A stretch of 64,000 bases of DNA, taken from positions 54,050,680 through 54,114,679 of the forward strand of contig CM071935.1 of the NCBI GenBank assembly GCA_016081115.2, in the 5' to 3' direction. Below the pieces are notes generated by a model that was given only the letters and a program-made list of their open reading frames with translations, was not told the origin of the DNA and ran no database searches. Source of the stretch: Rehmannia glutinosa (lineage: Eukaryota > Streptophyta > Magnoliopsida > Lamiales > Orobanchaceae). The position numbers were made by a program, and so were the translations under genes. Every line of letters begins with the position of its first letter. Positions within the stretch are counted from its first letter, which is position 1. Positions 1-9,994 of this stretch are shown here, piece after piece.

Positions 1-358
1 TTTTAAAATTTGGAAATAACACAACATTACACATTTTAAAATTTAAAAATCACATTTTAAAGAAAAACTAGAGTCAAAACCCACCCATTTGGGTGTGACC
101 TTTGGCTCAAACATACACCCACATGGGTGTGTATGTGTATGTGATGATCTAAAGGTCACGACACAAGTGAATAGCTACACACTTGAATAACATGGAATAA
201 ACCCCAAAATTGATGCTTGAATACTGAATAGAACCAGACCTGGGCTGGTGCAACCGCCCCGTAGGAGGCCAGTTAAAGTTCGTCATTTTTTTGAATTGTG
301 AACAAGCGATCATGACCCGTGGTCAGGTTTACCTACAAATGTATGGTTAGTCACTCAT
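1..358. other. AT-rich spacer, no gene seen
   Basis: No open reading frame, RNA gene or terminal-repeat structure could be recognised. There is a short stretch of repeated CACCC / GGGTG words around 85-140. The last eight bases (TCACTCAT) are the left target duplication of the adjoining hAT element. Confidence 0.5.
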
Positions 359-1602
359 TAGGGTTGTAAACGAACAGAGCTTTCGACAAAACCAGCTCGA
401 TTAGCATTTATGTTTGTTTATTAAGCTTAATGAACATAAACGAAAAAGAAATTTGTTCGTTTATGTTCATGAACTGTTCACGAGCATGTTCATTCAGTGT
501 CCATTTGATGTTTGTTTATTATTCATTTTTTAGTTATTAATTATACATTTACTGCTTAATATTAATTACTTTATTATGAAAAATAAGCTTATTTTAGTTT
601 AATATTATATTCTATTTACATTTGCAATTAGGGGTGGAAATGGGCCAAGCTAAGTCGGGCTTTGAGTTGGAAGGTCTGAGCATGCTTTGTTAAGTTTAGG
701 CCCAAATATGACCTATTATCTGTAATAGGCTTTTTCATAGGCTCGGCCTGGCCTTTTTAAGTAAAAAGGTCAATCATGGGCCTATTTAGAGCCTATCAAA
801 GTCAATTTCAAAAAAAAATTGTAAACTACAAAAAACAGACGACTATCTCACAATAGTCAATGCAAAATTCATAATGAAAACAACAAAATACACATGACAA
901 TAGAATCCATTATGTTACATCTCAAAAGAACATAAATATGATAATACAATATCCAATAAATCCATAACAATAACAAATCCAAATACAAAATAAGTGTCTC
1001 ATTAGTATTCTAATATTATATTTATATATAAGATATATGTAATATTTGTATACAATTTATATCTTCAATATGTATATAAAATATAATACATACATGTATT
1101 TTATATATACTATTTATTTCTATATATTATATATGTACCATATATAATATTTTATATATATATATTTATACGTAGGCCTTCAATAGGCCGACCTATTGAG
1201 CTTAAAAGGCTTTTATCAAAGCCCAAACCTGGCTCAACTATTAAAGTAAGCTTTGTAAAAGGCCTAAGCATAGCCGAATTGTTAAATAGACCAAGCCAAG
1301 CCAGACCTTTAGTAGGCCGGGCCATAGGCCCCTATTGGGTAGCATGACCTATTTCCACCCTATTTGCAATCATCATATTCGTTTATTTTGAGTTGAGTGT
1401 TCATGAACAATGTGTATTTAACTTTTTTATATACATGTTCATATAGTTGTTCATGAACAATTAATGAGCATGTTCGTGAACCATTCGTGAACGTTCGTGA
1501 ACATGTTTGATTATTATACAAACGAACACAAATAACCTTTTAAAATAAACAAACGACACGAACAACCATCGTTCGTTCGAGCTCGATTCGTTTACAGCTT
1601 TA
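359..1602. mobile_element. Non-autonomous hAT element (outer copy)
   Basis: The left end reads TAGGGTTGTAAACGAACAG and the right end, read in reverse, TAAAGCTGTAAACGAATCG, an imperfect terminal inverted repeat of the common plant hAT type. An exact 8-bp target duplication TCACTCAT lies at 351-358 and 1603-1610, the size expected for hAT transposition. Subterminal sequence is full of GTTCATGAAC / GTTCGTGAAC-like words on both sides, typical of hAT transposase-binding repeats. There is no coding sequence, so it would have needed a transposase from elsewhere. A second hAT element is inserted at 629-1362. Confidence 0.85.
629..1362. mobile_element. Non-autonomous hAT element (inner copy)
   Basis: The ends are TAGGGGTGGAAATGGGCC on the left and, reading inward on the other strand, TAGGGTGGAAATAGGTCA on the right. 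The 8-bp target duplication TTTGCAAT is perfect at 621-628 and 1363-1370. The ends carry many AGGCC/GGCCT words (GGCCTATT, AGGCCTAAG), and the centre (about 1000-1170) is almost pure AT with TATATA runs. It lies wholly inside the 359-1602 hAT element, so it is the younger insertion. No coding capacity is seen. Confidence 0.85.
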
Positions 1603-3009
1603 TCACTCATCCCTCCCCCATGGGGTTAACTAATCATAACAAGTCACAAATTGAGAATTCTATAAACCCGACTCTTCAACTTGACACAAGCAGTTTAGAT
1701 CAAATTTATTCTTTATAATATAATATCATCAATCTTTCTTCTCTTCTACTTTAAAAGTATGAAAGTTTCTGTCAAAATATGTATTCACTAAAACACCCCT
1801 TTAATCTACTAATTTGAATGGCAAAAATGTCAATATTAAATTAGCCTTTAAAGTCTCATATGGTTACTTAGAATCCCAAAAGACGTATGTTTTCAGAGGG
1901 ATCACCTAAAAGACATCTTTGTGCACCAAAAAGTCATCATTCATCTCTCATACACAAAAAAAAAAAGAAGAAGAAGAAGCATACGGCAAAATGGAGCAGT
2001 AAGAGTATTGAGTACCACAGAAATCTGAATGGAAGAAAGACTAATCTCTTTTGATTGTCTCTTTCGGGGTTATTCAACAATCTGTAATACCCATGGTTAG
2101 TTCTTCCTTTAGAAACATTCAATTATTACAAATTTGATTTTTCGATTTGTGTTCGGGGTATTTAGAAAAAGTTTGAATTATCAAAAATTTGATTTTCCGA
2201 TTTGTGTCCTGGGGTAGTATTTATTTATTTCAATTTATTTGAGTTTATAGGTTATTTTAATCGACTTTAGTGGGTTAAGAATACGGTTCTTCTGTTTTAT
2301 TAGGGATTTTGTATCATTTTGAGTTTCTGAAGAAAATTGGAAATGCGAATTCTAATGAAGTCTGAAATTTCATTTCGTATTTTTTTTTATCGTAACAAAT
2401 AATCAAATTCGGATACATTTCGTATGATTATCATGAAACATCATGGAATAGATGTGCAAATTTATAAGCACATGAGCAAAGTGAGAAATGTGTTTGTGAT
2501 GTCGAGTGAAGGTGACATAGGTTTGTGAAACCAATGGTCATTATTTCCCGGTGACTCTGTGATAGATGCACTCTTCAAAATCTTTAGGTTATATATGTGA
2601 CCGAACAATCCAAAAGTTATGTCTAATTCTAAATGTTTTATTGCTTATCATGTGATTGCAGTGACTTTGCCGGTTCTGCTGATTTCATAGGGCAATATGC
2701 TTGTATCTAAGATATACAAAACCTGTTATCCAAGAAAATAATTCGACAACATTTGCTCCAATGTCATTTTCATTTGTTAAAATATGATCCATGTAATATC
2801 TATATTTCATGCTTTGTCTTTTATATTGAAGAGTCATGGGCACCCCAAATGAAGATATATGCCCCGCAGATGACATCTCTACTCCGATTTTAATTAGCAT
2901 TTTCAAAATGGCCACCTAAGGTGCTTAGAATTAGGATGTTTTTTTTTTTCATTATTCTGTTTTTCAATTTTTTTTTGCCGAACAATTTATTAAATTCTTT
3001 ATTTTGCAG

Positions 3010-3060
3010 GAACTGGCAACCGTGGTTCCGAATCTTGATGCAGCTGCCTTCACCTCCTTG
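3010..3060 (+). other. Exon-like stretch inside Helitron 1
   Basis: A 51-bp open stretch is preceded by ATTTTGCAG (acceptor-like) and followed by GTGCAAG (donor-like). It reads ELATVVPNLDAAAFTSL, which has the look of real protein sequence, whereas neighbouring translations are low-complexity. It may be a captured exon, since Helitrons commonly carry gene fragments. The parent gene was not recognised, and chance cannot be excluded for so short a sequence. Confidence 0.25.
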
Positions 3061-5711
3061 GTGCAAGTTCTTTTCTGTTTTTTTTTTTCTTGTTTGAGGA
3101 TGTGATGGATAAATAAATAATGGTTTCATAGCCTTTTCCCTAAAAAGAAGAATTTGTGCTTGTCCTCCTTCATAGGAGGAACTTGTATATGTGGTTGATG
3201 AGTCAGATTTCTCATATAGAGGGCCTTTATAGTGAAAAAAATCGATAGTGCTCTCATCAAGTTGCCCCTAGGAGAATACCATTGATCTCTTCTTCTTCGT
3301 TTTTTTTTTTTATTTTCTTTAATAAATTCTTTGAAACGTAAACACGTTTTTCTTTGCTTTCAATTCCTCCTTTGAACTTATGATATTTATGCCCAAAGCT
3401 TCTTTCCCATTAAAAGTTCCTTTTGGATTGTGAGCTTGGGCTATGAGGTTTCTAATGTTTGCCTCTCATTTTGGCTAGAAAACCGATCGATCCTCTCATA
3501 ATTATTTTTATTAACTCGGATAATTTGAACACCGATAGCTCTTTGCGCTTTCCTACCGAACAGGGGTTACCGACATCTTGTTTTACTCTCACGTAAAAAT
3601 GCTGGTTAGATCCTCAAAGAAAAGAATTATCGCCGAGAAGTGCTACTGAGCTCGAATGCTTTAAGGATATCGGGTATGTCCCCCGATTGTTGCCCCTAAT
3701 ATTGGTTCGAATGTTTATTGATATGTGCCATCATGAGATTTTATTTTGTCAAGATAAAAATGTGTGATATGATGGTGATGTTATCTCCTTTTTTTATTCC
3801 TTTTGGTTTAATCCAATTTATACCAATGTGATTCGGCACAAGCAACTTTGAAGATCCATGTGCTTGTGCTTTCAATTCACTTATATCCTCCCGATTGGGC
3901 CAATTATTTTCTGTTCTATTTTTATAAGTTTTTTGTAAGATCATGCTTATGTAAGACATTTAGCTTTTATTCTCTTTTATAGATCTACGATGCCTTTGGA
4001 GTTTAGTCATAGAGGTAGTTGGTTTAGTGAAAGCTTGATATAGATGTAAGATGGGGAAGTTTGTTAAAAAGACCTCTCTGTTTCCAAATTGTCCAACCTC
4101 ACTCATTTGATTTACCTTTGTGGAAGATTAAAATGATTTATTTGTAAGATAGGCCTTCTATTTAAGTACTTAATTACTGCATATGAATATATCTTGGAGA
4201 AATAAAGAATCAATTCATTGTGACATAGGCTTCTCCATTTGACTAAATTATGTGTAGACTATAGTATTATATCCTCTCCAAATATTACAGTAGATTAAAC
4301 CAGGGCAATTATACCAGTAGTTACACCTTGAAACCTTAACGAAATTTCTTAGCCGAGTGCCTGATATACAAAAACACTCATGCTCCAACCTCACAAGGAT
4401 TTTGCTCAAAAAAAAACAAAAAAAGACTCACAACGACGAACTTATTAATTCCAATTAGCATATCAACACATAAGAAGAGTATATTATCTTTCTCTTGAAT
4501 TAGGTAAAACGACAAAGAATGTATCATCACGTAAATGATTTCTTCAATATTTAAATCAAGGTATAATTACAAAAAAAAGAACCCGAGGTTCAAGCAATTG
4601 CAAAAGAACACATAGATCTTTGAAAATTGCAAAAACCCTTGATGTTTGATTTTGTCTTATATTTTTCCCTTCGTAAGCAAACATTATAATGACCCCATGA
4701 TATTTATAGAAATGTTACGAGCTTAAATTTAAGGCATAATAAAACTTGAGGACGTTTTTTTTTTGTAATTTTGGAACATCTCTGGTATTTTTGAAATTAG
4801 CCCAAACGTCAAATTTTTTTTTAAGTTATCCCTTAATTTGCTAATTAAAAGTGTTCTTAAATTCCATAACACTAAAAAGTTAAGGAAAAACGACACGAAG
4901 CATAATGGCATGAGCAACCATGCATACGAAGAACTTCTGGATCAGGTAAAGTGTCGACTTACGAAAGATGCACTGGTCCCAACAACAAATAGCTTTTGCT
5001 CCATTTCTCTGCAGGACAGATGAAAATTCTCGGATTAGATAAATCCATAATTTAGAAATGTGTTTATTGAATTGTTAAAAAATTAACAAAATAGTTACCA
5101 CAATAGCTCCTATCCTTTGTAGGAATGAATAGGATGTACCTGCCAAGACAACCTGCACCATCACCAAAAGTTATTTAGTAATCAATACGTAATTCGACTT
5201 TCGTTATTTCCCAAAAAAGCCTTTACATAATAAAACAGAATGTGAATGAATGCTAATAAACAACCTGAAACGCATTGACAGGGCAGGCTGGCATAGAAGA
5301 AATTATTGAGACCTCCAGCTATTGAGTTTGGTTTTGATTTGGATAAGCAACTTGGATTAAAGGTACGTGTATATCTTTGGTTGGGATTTGGAGAAGGATA
5401 ACAAATAAATGCACCAACTATGATGTAAACTAATAATATATAGTTTGTGTTTCTCATCAGGTTGTATCTTTTTGTTTCCTGATCAGTCTTCAACTTTTTC
5501 TTTCTTGAAAATAAATTCTAACCATTACAATGAGATGAAGTGGAGAGATAAGGATTGAACCCTTGACCTCACCTGTAACAGGTGAAAGGGTATATGAGAA
5601 GCTAACTTTTTCTCTGATTCTGATGCTAGAAAGGGAGGGGAAGGGGGAGAGAGAGGTGCACTAAAAACACACACAAAATAAAGAATTTATTATTGTATAT
5701 GTTTCTTTCTT

Positions 5712-5936
5712 TTTTTTTTTTGACGGGGGAACCCGCAGCCGCTACTCTTCGAGTGCGCACTGGATAAACCCTCGGGCTGGACGTACTAGCCTGCAAACTA
5801 CGCCAACCAGGTAAACCACACTACGCAAGCCCTGTGTGACAGGCTCAACCAAGAAAGTGTTAGTATGGGGAATCAAACTCGTGACCTTTCAGTCCCGCGC
5901 TCACCTACTCCACCAATTTGGCAACCCTTGCGGGTT
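5712..5936 (-). mobile_element. tRNA-derived SINE, minus strand
   Basis: On the minus strand the element starts near AACCCGCAAGGGTTGCC, has an A-box-like TGGTGGAGTAGG and a B-box-like GAGTTTGATTCCC, and ends in an A-tract (the T-run at 5709-5721 on the plus strand). A 16-bp target duplication TATATGTTTCTTTCTT is found at 5696-5711 and 5937-5952, as expected from target-primed reverse transcription. Its composition is clearly GC-richer than its surroundings. No protein is encoded; it would depend on LINE machinery. Confidence 0.85.
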
Positions 5937-6009
5937 TATATGTTTCTTTCTTGATTGATCTTTAGGTGTCGGGTAGTAATGATTATTTGACAAGTTCATA
6001 TATTTTTAT

Positions 6010-6568
6010 GTGGAAAAGGCACAAAATAGCCCTTTCCAAAATGTAAAGATGAAAAATAGTCATCTTTTGTAAACACATCTTTTTTAGCCATTTTGGGGTG
6101 TAAAATGACATTCATACCCTTCTAGCATGTTTGTTTGATATTTGAATTATTTCTCTCTCTTTCACTTATCTCTATGTATCCTCTTACTTTTTCTTTCATA
6201 CTTTTTTAAAAAATCGAATCTGCATTTTTCATTTTTAAATATGCAATATGAGTGTTGAATTATAGATATACAAAAGATGATTAATTTGATATATTATACA
6301 TGCAAAACGGATTTAAAACGAAAAAGTTATGTGAATTCAAAGTTTTTTGGAGAAAAACAAAATAACTGGATTATAATAAGTGAGAGAATTGGGATGTCGA
6401 GTTACTGTGACTCGATGCCAAGTCACAGGGATGTGTGTCTTTGTGCAGTTAAATTGACTCAAGGGCAAATTGCGTTTTTCACACCCCAAAATTGCTAAAA
6501 AAGATGTGTTTGAAAAAAATGGCTAAAAAATATCTTGGTTTGATGGGAATGGCTAAAAAAACCCATTG
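6010..6568. mobile_element. Fold-back MITE with 9-bp target duplication
   Basis: Long inverted repeats face each other. The left arm has AACACATCTTTTTTAGCCAT then TTTGGGGTGTAAAATG; the right arm has the complement, CACACCCCAAAATTGC then AAAAAAGATGTGTTTGAAAA. The outer ends are less well matched. Flanks carry TATTTTTAT at 6001-6009 and 6569-6577, a 9-bp duplication of the Mutator-like size. No transposase is encoded. It sits inside Helitron 1. Confidence 0.7.
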
Positions 6569-7141
6569 TATTTTTATTTCTTTTATTTATTGTTTTCATC
6601 TGGGTCATTGCTTCTTGGATGATTTCTTGGATAGGATGATGCATTTCTGTGTGTGATTGCGCGTGATTTTAACAAATATTAAATGGATGGGGTTTTATAT
6701 TTGGCTCATTTTTTTTCTTTTTCCCCCTTTCTTTTCTAGGATCTTGATCATGAGGTTCTTAGTTAAATATCTGAGGATTCATAATAGGCATGTTCATATA
6801 TTTTAATTCTTTTACTTTCATTGTTTTCTCTCAGTAATTTTTCGTACAAGCATTTGGATTTCTTTCCTTATTTTCACTCATCATTACTGTTTTTGAGTAT
6901 GAAGTGTGCCCTTTCACTTTTCTTGGATCAATTCTCATTAATTTCTTTACTTCTGCTTTTTTCGAATTCCTTTTCATGATTTTTAATTCCCATATTGTTC
7001 TTCATTGACTCTTAAAATATCTCTAAACTGTTGAAATATTTCCAAACCGTTGAAATATCTCCCTTGTGGTTGTCTAACATCAATCAATTAGAGAAAGGGG
7101 ACCTAGCATAAAAGCCAAGCCAAGTGAGCTATTTATCCTAT

Positions 7142-7386
7142 CACTAATTGGTTTTATGATGGAAACTTACTTGGTGGATGAGGGTTCTTCTTCTCTTAAT
7201 GGGTATGCTTCATTGTGTGGGTCTTACCAAGTCTCATCGAATTTAACATGGTATAAGAGCATCACAAGTGAGATACTTCTAACACCAATTGGTTTTACGA
7301 TGAAACTTCACTTGTGGGCTAGGACTCTCTCTCTCGTATTGGTACGCTTCAATTTGTGGGCCGTACCAAGTCCCCCGAACTTAGCA
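7142..7386. repeat. Imperfect direct duplication of about 105 bp
   Basis: Two related segments (about 7142-7250 and 7283-7386) share the order AATTGGTTTTA-GATG, ACTTCACTTG-type, TTCAATTTGTGGG-type and GTACCAAGTC-type words. The intervening sequence reads ATGGTATAAGAGCATC. No coding function is apparent; it is probably part of an old repeat. Confidence 0.5.
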
Positions 7387-8370
7387 TAATCTGGGCTGTT
7401 TTGTTCTCATTTGTTTATTCTTTTTTATTTTTAAATCGTTTCCCAATAATAATAATAATCAATTTAAAGTGACTGTTGTGTTCTTTAAATATTTATGTGT
7501 GAAAATTAGTTTTTTGACTTGTCATTCAAAAGAAAACTGGGATGTTTTTTCATTTTCAATTGGCTACTGTTGTTAATTCCACACTGTTTTTCTATATCTG
7601 TTGGATATTATATTTGTTTTAACAGAGCAATGCAACTCAATATTTTAAATTTTCCTGTTGTCCTTTTTTCTCACTTGATACTGCATTTGTTAGTTGGAAA
7701 TGCATTTATTTCTGATGTATTTTTAAATTCTGATACAGGTTGTGCCTGTGAGGGTGCTTGGTGTATTTTGAAGGTCTGAGTTTCTGTAAAAATGCTGAGG
7801 AAAAGGACGAGATCACACACCAGAAAAATCACCGAATGAATAACTTGATTGAAATCTACATTGTGCTTCCAATATTAATACAACTTAGATGTATTGAATG
7901 GCTAGGCAAGTCAATTATTTGTTTAGTTACAATATATATCAAACGTCATTTGATATGTTATTATTTAATGCCATTGTATTTTGTGTCATGTTACTGTCTT
8001 TTATCTTTGAATTATATTAATCTAAATAAATGATTCATCCAGTCCTTTGCTTTAGCTTCTTTTAAAAACTTAACATTTTATCATAGAGTTTTAAAACTAA
8101 AAGTGCATGAATCATTAGGAACACAAATTTAAACAATTTTCACCTAATTTATGTGGGCTACATGTATATACAAATTGTTTTTTTTCCTTATGACATTGAA
8201 GTTTTTTGTTAGTTTTAGAATTAATTGGCTCTCGCTTATTAATGGGTGATTGGTTTGTAGCTTTTTTCCATAATGCTGGTGGATCTTTGCAATTTTAATG
8301 TCCTTTTGTTCAATGTTACACTCGCTTCTAGGTAACTTTGGATTCCTTTGTATCCTATGTTGTACTGCAG

Positions 8371-8451
8371 AAAGCAAACAATTATGTTGATGGATTCAAT
8401 GAGCCAAGAAGACTTTTGAAAATAAATCAAAGTCATCTGGATTATGGCTAA
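8371..8451 (+). other. Possible terminal-exon fragment inside Helitron 1
   Basis: After TTGTACTGCAG (acceptor-like) an open frame of 26 codons begins KANNYVDGFNEPRRLLKIN and ends at a TAA. It could be a captured last exon. The source gene was not recognised and no matching upstream exon in a compatible phase could be assigned. Confidence 0.2.
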
Positions 8452-9249
8452 AGGCTTTAAGAGTGGAATGATTGGCCAACTTGATGTGTCTATTGATAAT
8501 TGAATCTTTCTCTCTCCGCACTTGAGGACAAAAATCCTAACTTTATGATAAGGGATAGATAGGCAACACTACCTCCAGCAAGGTATTTGGAAATAACATA
8601 CCCCTCTGGATTTCAAACATCTTGTGGACATAATCTATATTTTAAAATATCAAGAACAAATACACAGATAAATTGTCAAATTCAAGTAAAAAAAGGCCTG
8701 ACAATTACCGAAATCAAATAAGAGAAGGTTTGATGTAACTTGAAATTGTGGAATAACTTTTTTTTTTAATGTCCTTCTTGATACTTGCATGGGACGATCG
8801 TAAATGTTTAAGCAATTTAAAAGTTACGAACAAAAATGATTTTAGAAGAATGTATTTCTTAGGAATATTTTAAAATTGTCATGTACATTGAAAGTACAAC
8901 ATTTGAAGCTTCTAGATCGTCAAATGAAGTGTTTCCAAAATTTGTGTGAGGCATATATTTTGTATTGGGATCAGTCCATGTTTCATTTTCCTTTCTTTGA
9001 GTTGTTTAAATTATAAACTGCTTATAGATACAATTGTCGGATGATTTCACTTTTCATTATTAGCAAGATTTTTTTAGTTTCACTATGTCTTCATTGTTAT
9101 AATAGACTACATTAAGTTAAATATTATAATGTTTTTTTATATTAAATTAGTAAATTCATATAGGTCATGTGCAACGCACGTGCACCTTACTAGTGATTCT
9201 AAATATGAGAAAATAATGTTAAACAACTAACTAAACTACTAACACATTT

Positions 9250-9374
9250 GGGATCAACCTTGTGCTCCAGTGGTTGAGACGTGTGTTGTAAAGGCAAATG
9301 ACCCGGGTTCGATCCCATACGAGTGCGTGTGTCCCCTCCCCAAATTCCCCCATTGTACTAAAAAAAAAAAAAAA
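9250..9374 (+). mobile_element. Short tRNA-derived SINE, plus strand
   Basis: An A-box-like GTGCTCCAGTGGTTGAGAC and a near-perfect B-box GGGTTCGATCCC are spaced as in tRNA promoters, followed by a C-rich tail and a poly-A run at about 9360-9374. The imperfect target duplication ACTAACACATTT (9238-9249) / ACTAATACATTT (9375-9386) differs at one position. It lies about 55 bp beyond the 3' end of Helitron 1 and about 600 bp before the kinase start codon. Confidence 0.8.
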
Positions 9375-9639
9375 ACTAATACATTTATATGTACATGATC
9401 TTTTTCTAAAATAAAATATTTACTATTTTTTTCTTCAAATGTTAGATATTGTAATTGTATTTTATGTGTGAGTAAAACGAACGTACATATTCCCATTTAT
9501 ATACAGTAATATTAATATAAATATATAAATTTACTCAAAAAATATAAATAAAAATTATATATGCAATATTTCAACAAATTTGAGTTGAGTATAAAATTAA
9601 ACACACTACCCACTCCGAAATCCATTTTGGTTTCATAAT

Positions 9640-9994
9640 CCACTCTAAGCGATGGACATCACGTGAATGCATAATTTATTGAATAATAGTAGTTTGTAAA
9701 ATATTATATGAAAGATTAATTTAGTCATTAAATATTATTGAAATGGAAATAATTTCATTTCAATTCGATTACCTATCCTAGATATGACATTGGCGGGAAC
9801 TGAGCACGTGCCAGATTTCATTTGTTTTTCAGGCAAACCTACTCACTCATTCATTTCCCGCCCTCTCCTTCCCCAATCTCCATACGCTCCGCCGAGCGAT
9901 CTTCTGCTAATTTTCCCATTTCTTAGTTACAATCAGAAGAATTTTTCCTATACATTGCATGTATTTGATTATATACTTTCAGATCTGACTACTT
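9640..9994 (+). promoter_or_regulatory. Upstream region of the Cdc7-like kinase with two E2F-like sites
   Basis: TTTCCCGC at 9854-9861 matches the E2F/DP consensus TTTSSCGC exactly. GGCGGGAA at 9792-9799 is a second, inverted E2F-like site. CACGTG cores (G-box type) occur near 9661 and 9805. A pyrimidine-rich leader runs from about 9850 to 9900. E2F sites are known upstream of plant S-phase genes, so G1/S control of this kinase is a reasonable inference. No TATA box was assigned and the transcription start is unknown. Confidence 0.5.

Larger units (their letters stand above)
1733..9193 (+). mobile_element. Non-autonomous Helitron 1
   Basis: The 5' end begins A|TC at 1732/1733 and continues through TTCTACTTTAAAAG, a plant Helitron 5' motif. 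The 3' end has the palindrome GTGCAACGCAC followed by CTTACTAG, ending at 9193 and followed by T. This gives the TC...CTAG structure inserted between A and T, without target duplication. The same hairpin and terminal bases occur, reversed, at the end of the 30615-45793 element. No Rep-helicase gene is visible, so the element is non-autonomous. The interior holds a MITE (6010-6568), a SINE (5712-5936), an internal direct repeat (about 7142-7386) and a few short exon-like stretches. The ends are the best supported part; that both belong to a single insertion is inferred. Confidence 0.7.

Noticed and set aside
1937..2122. 61-residue minus frame with a poly-Phe end
   Set aside because: Arises from an A-rich run and GAAGAAGAAG microsatellite at 1957-1980; no protein features.
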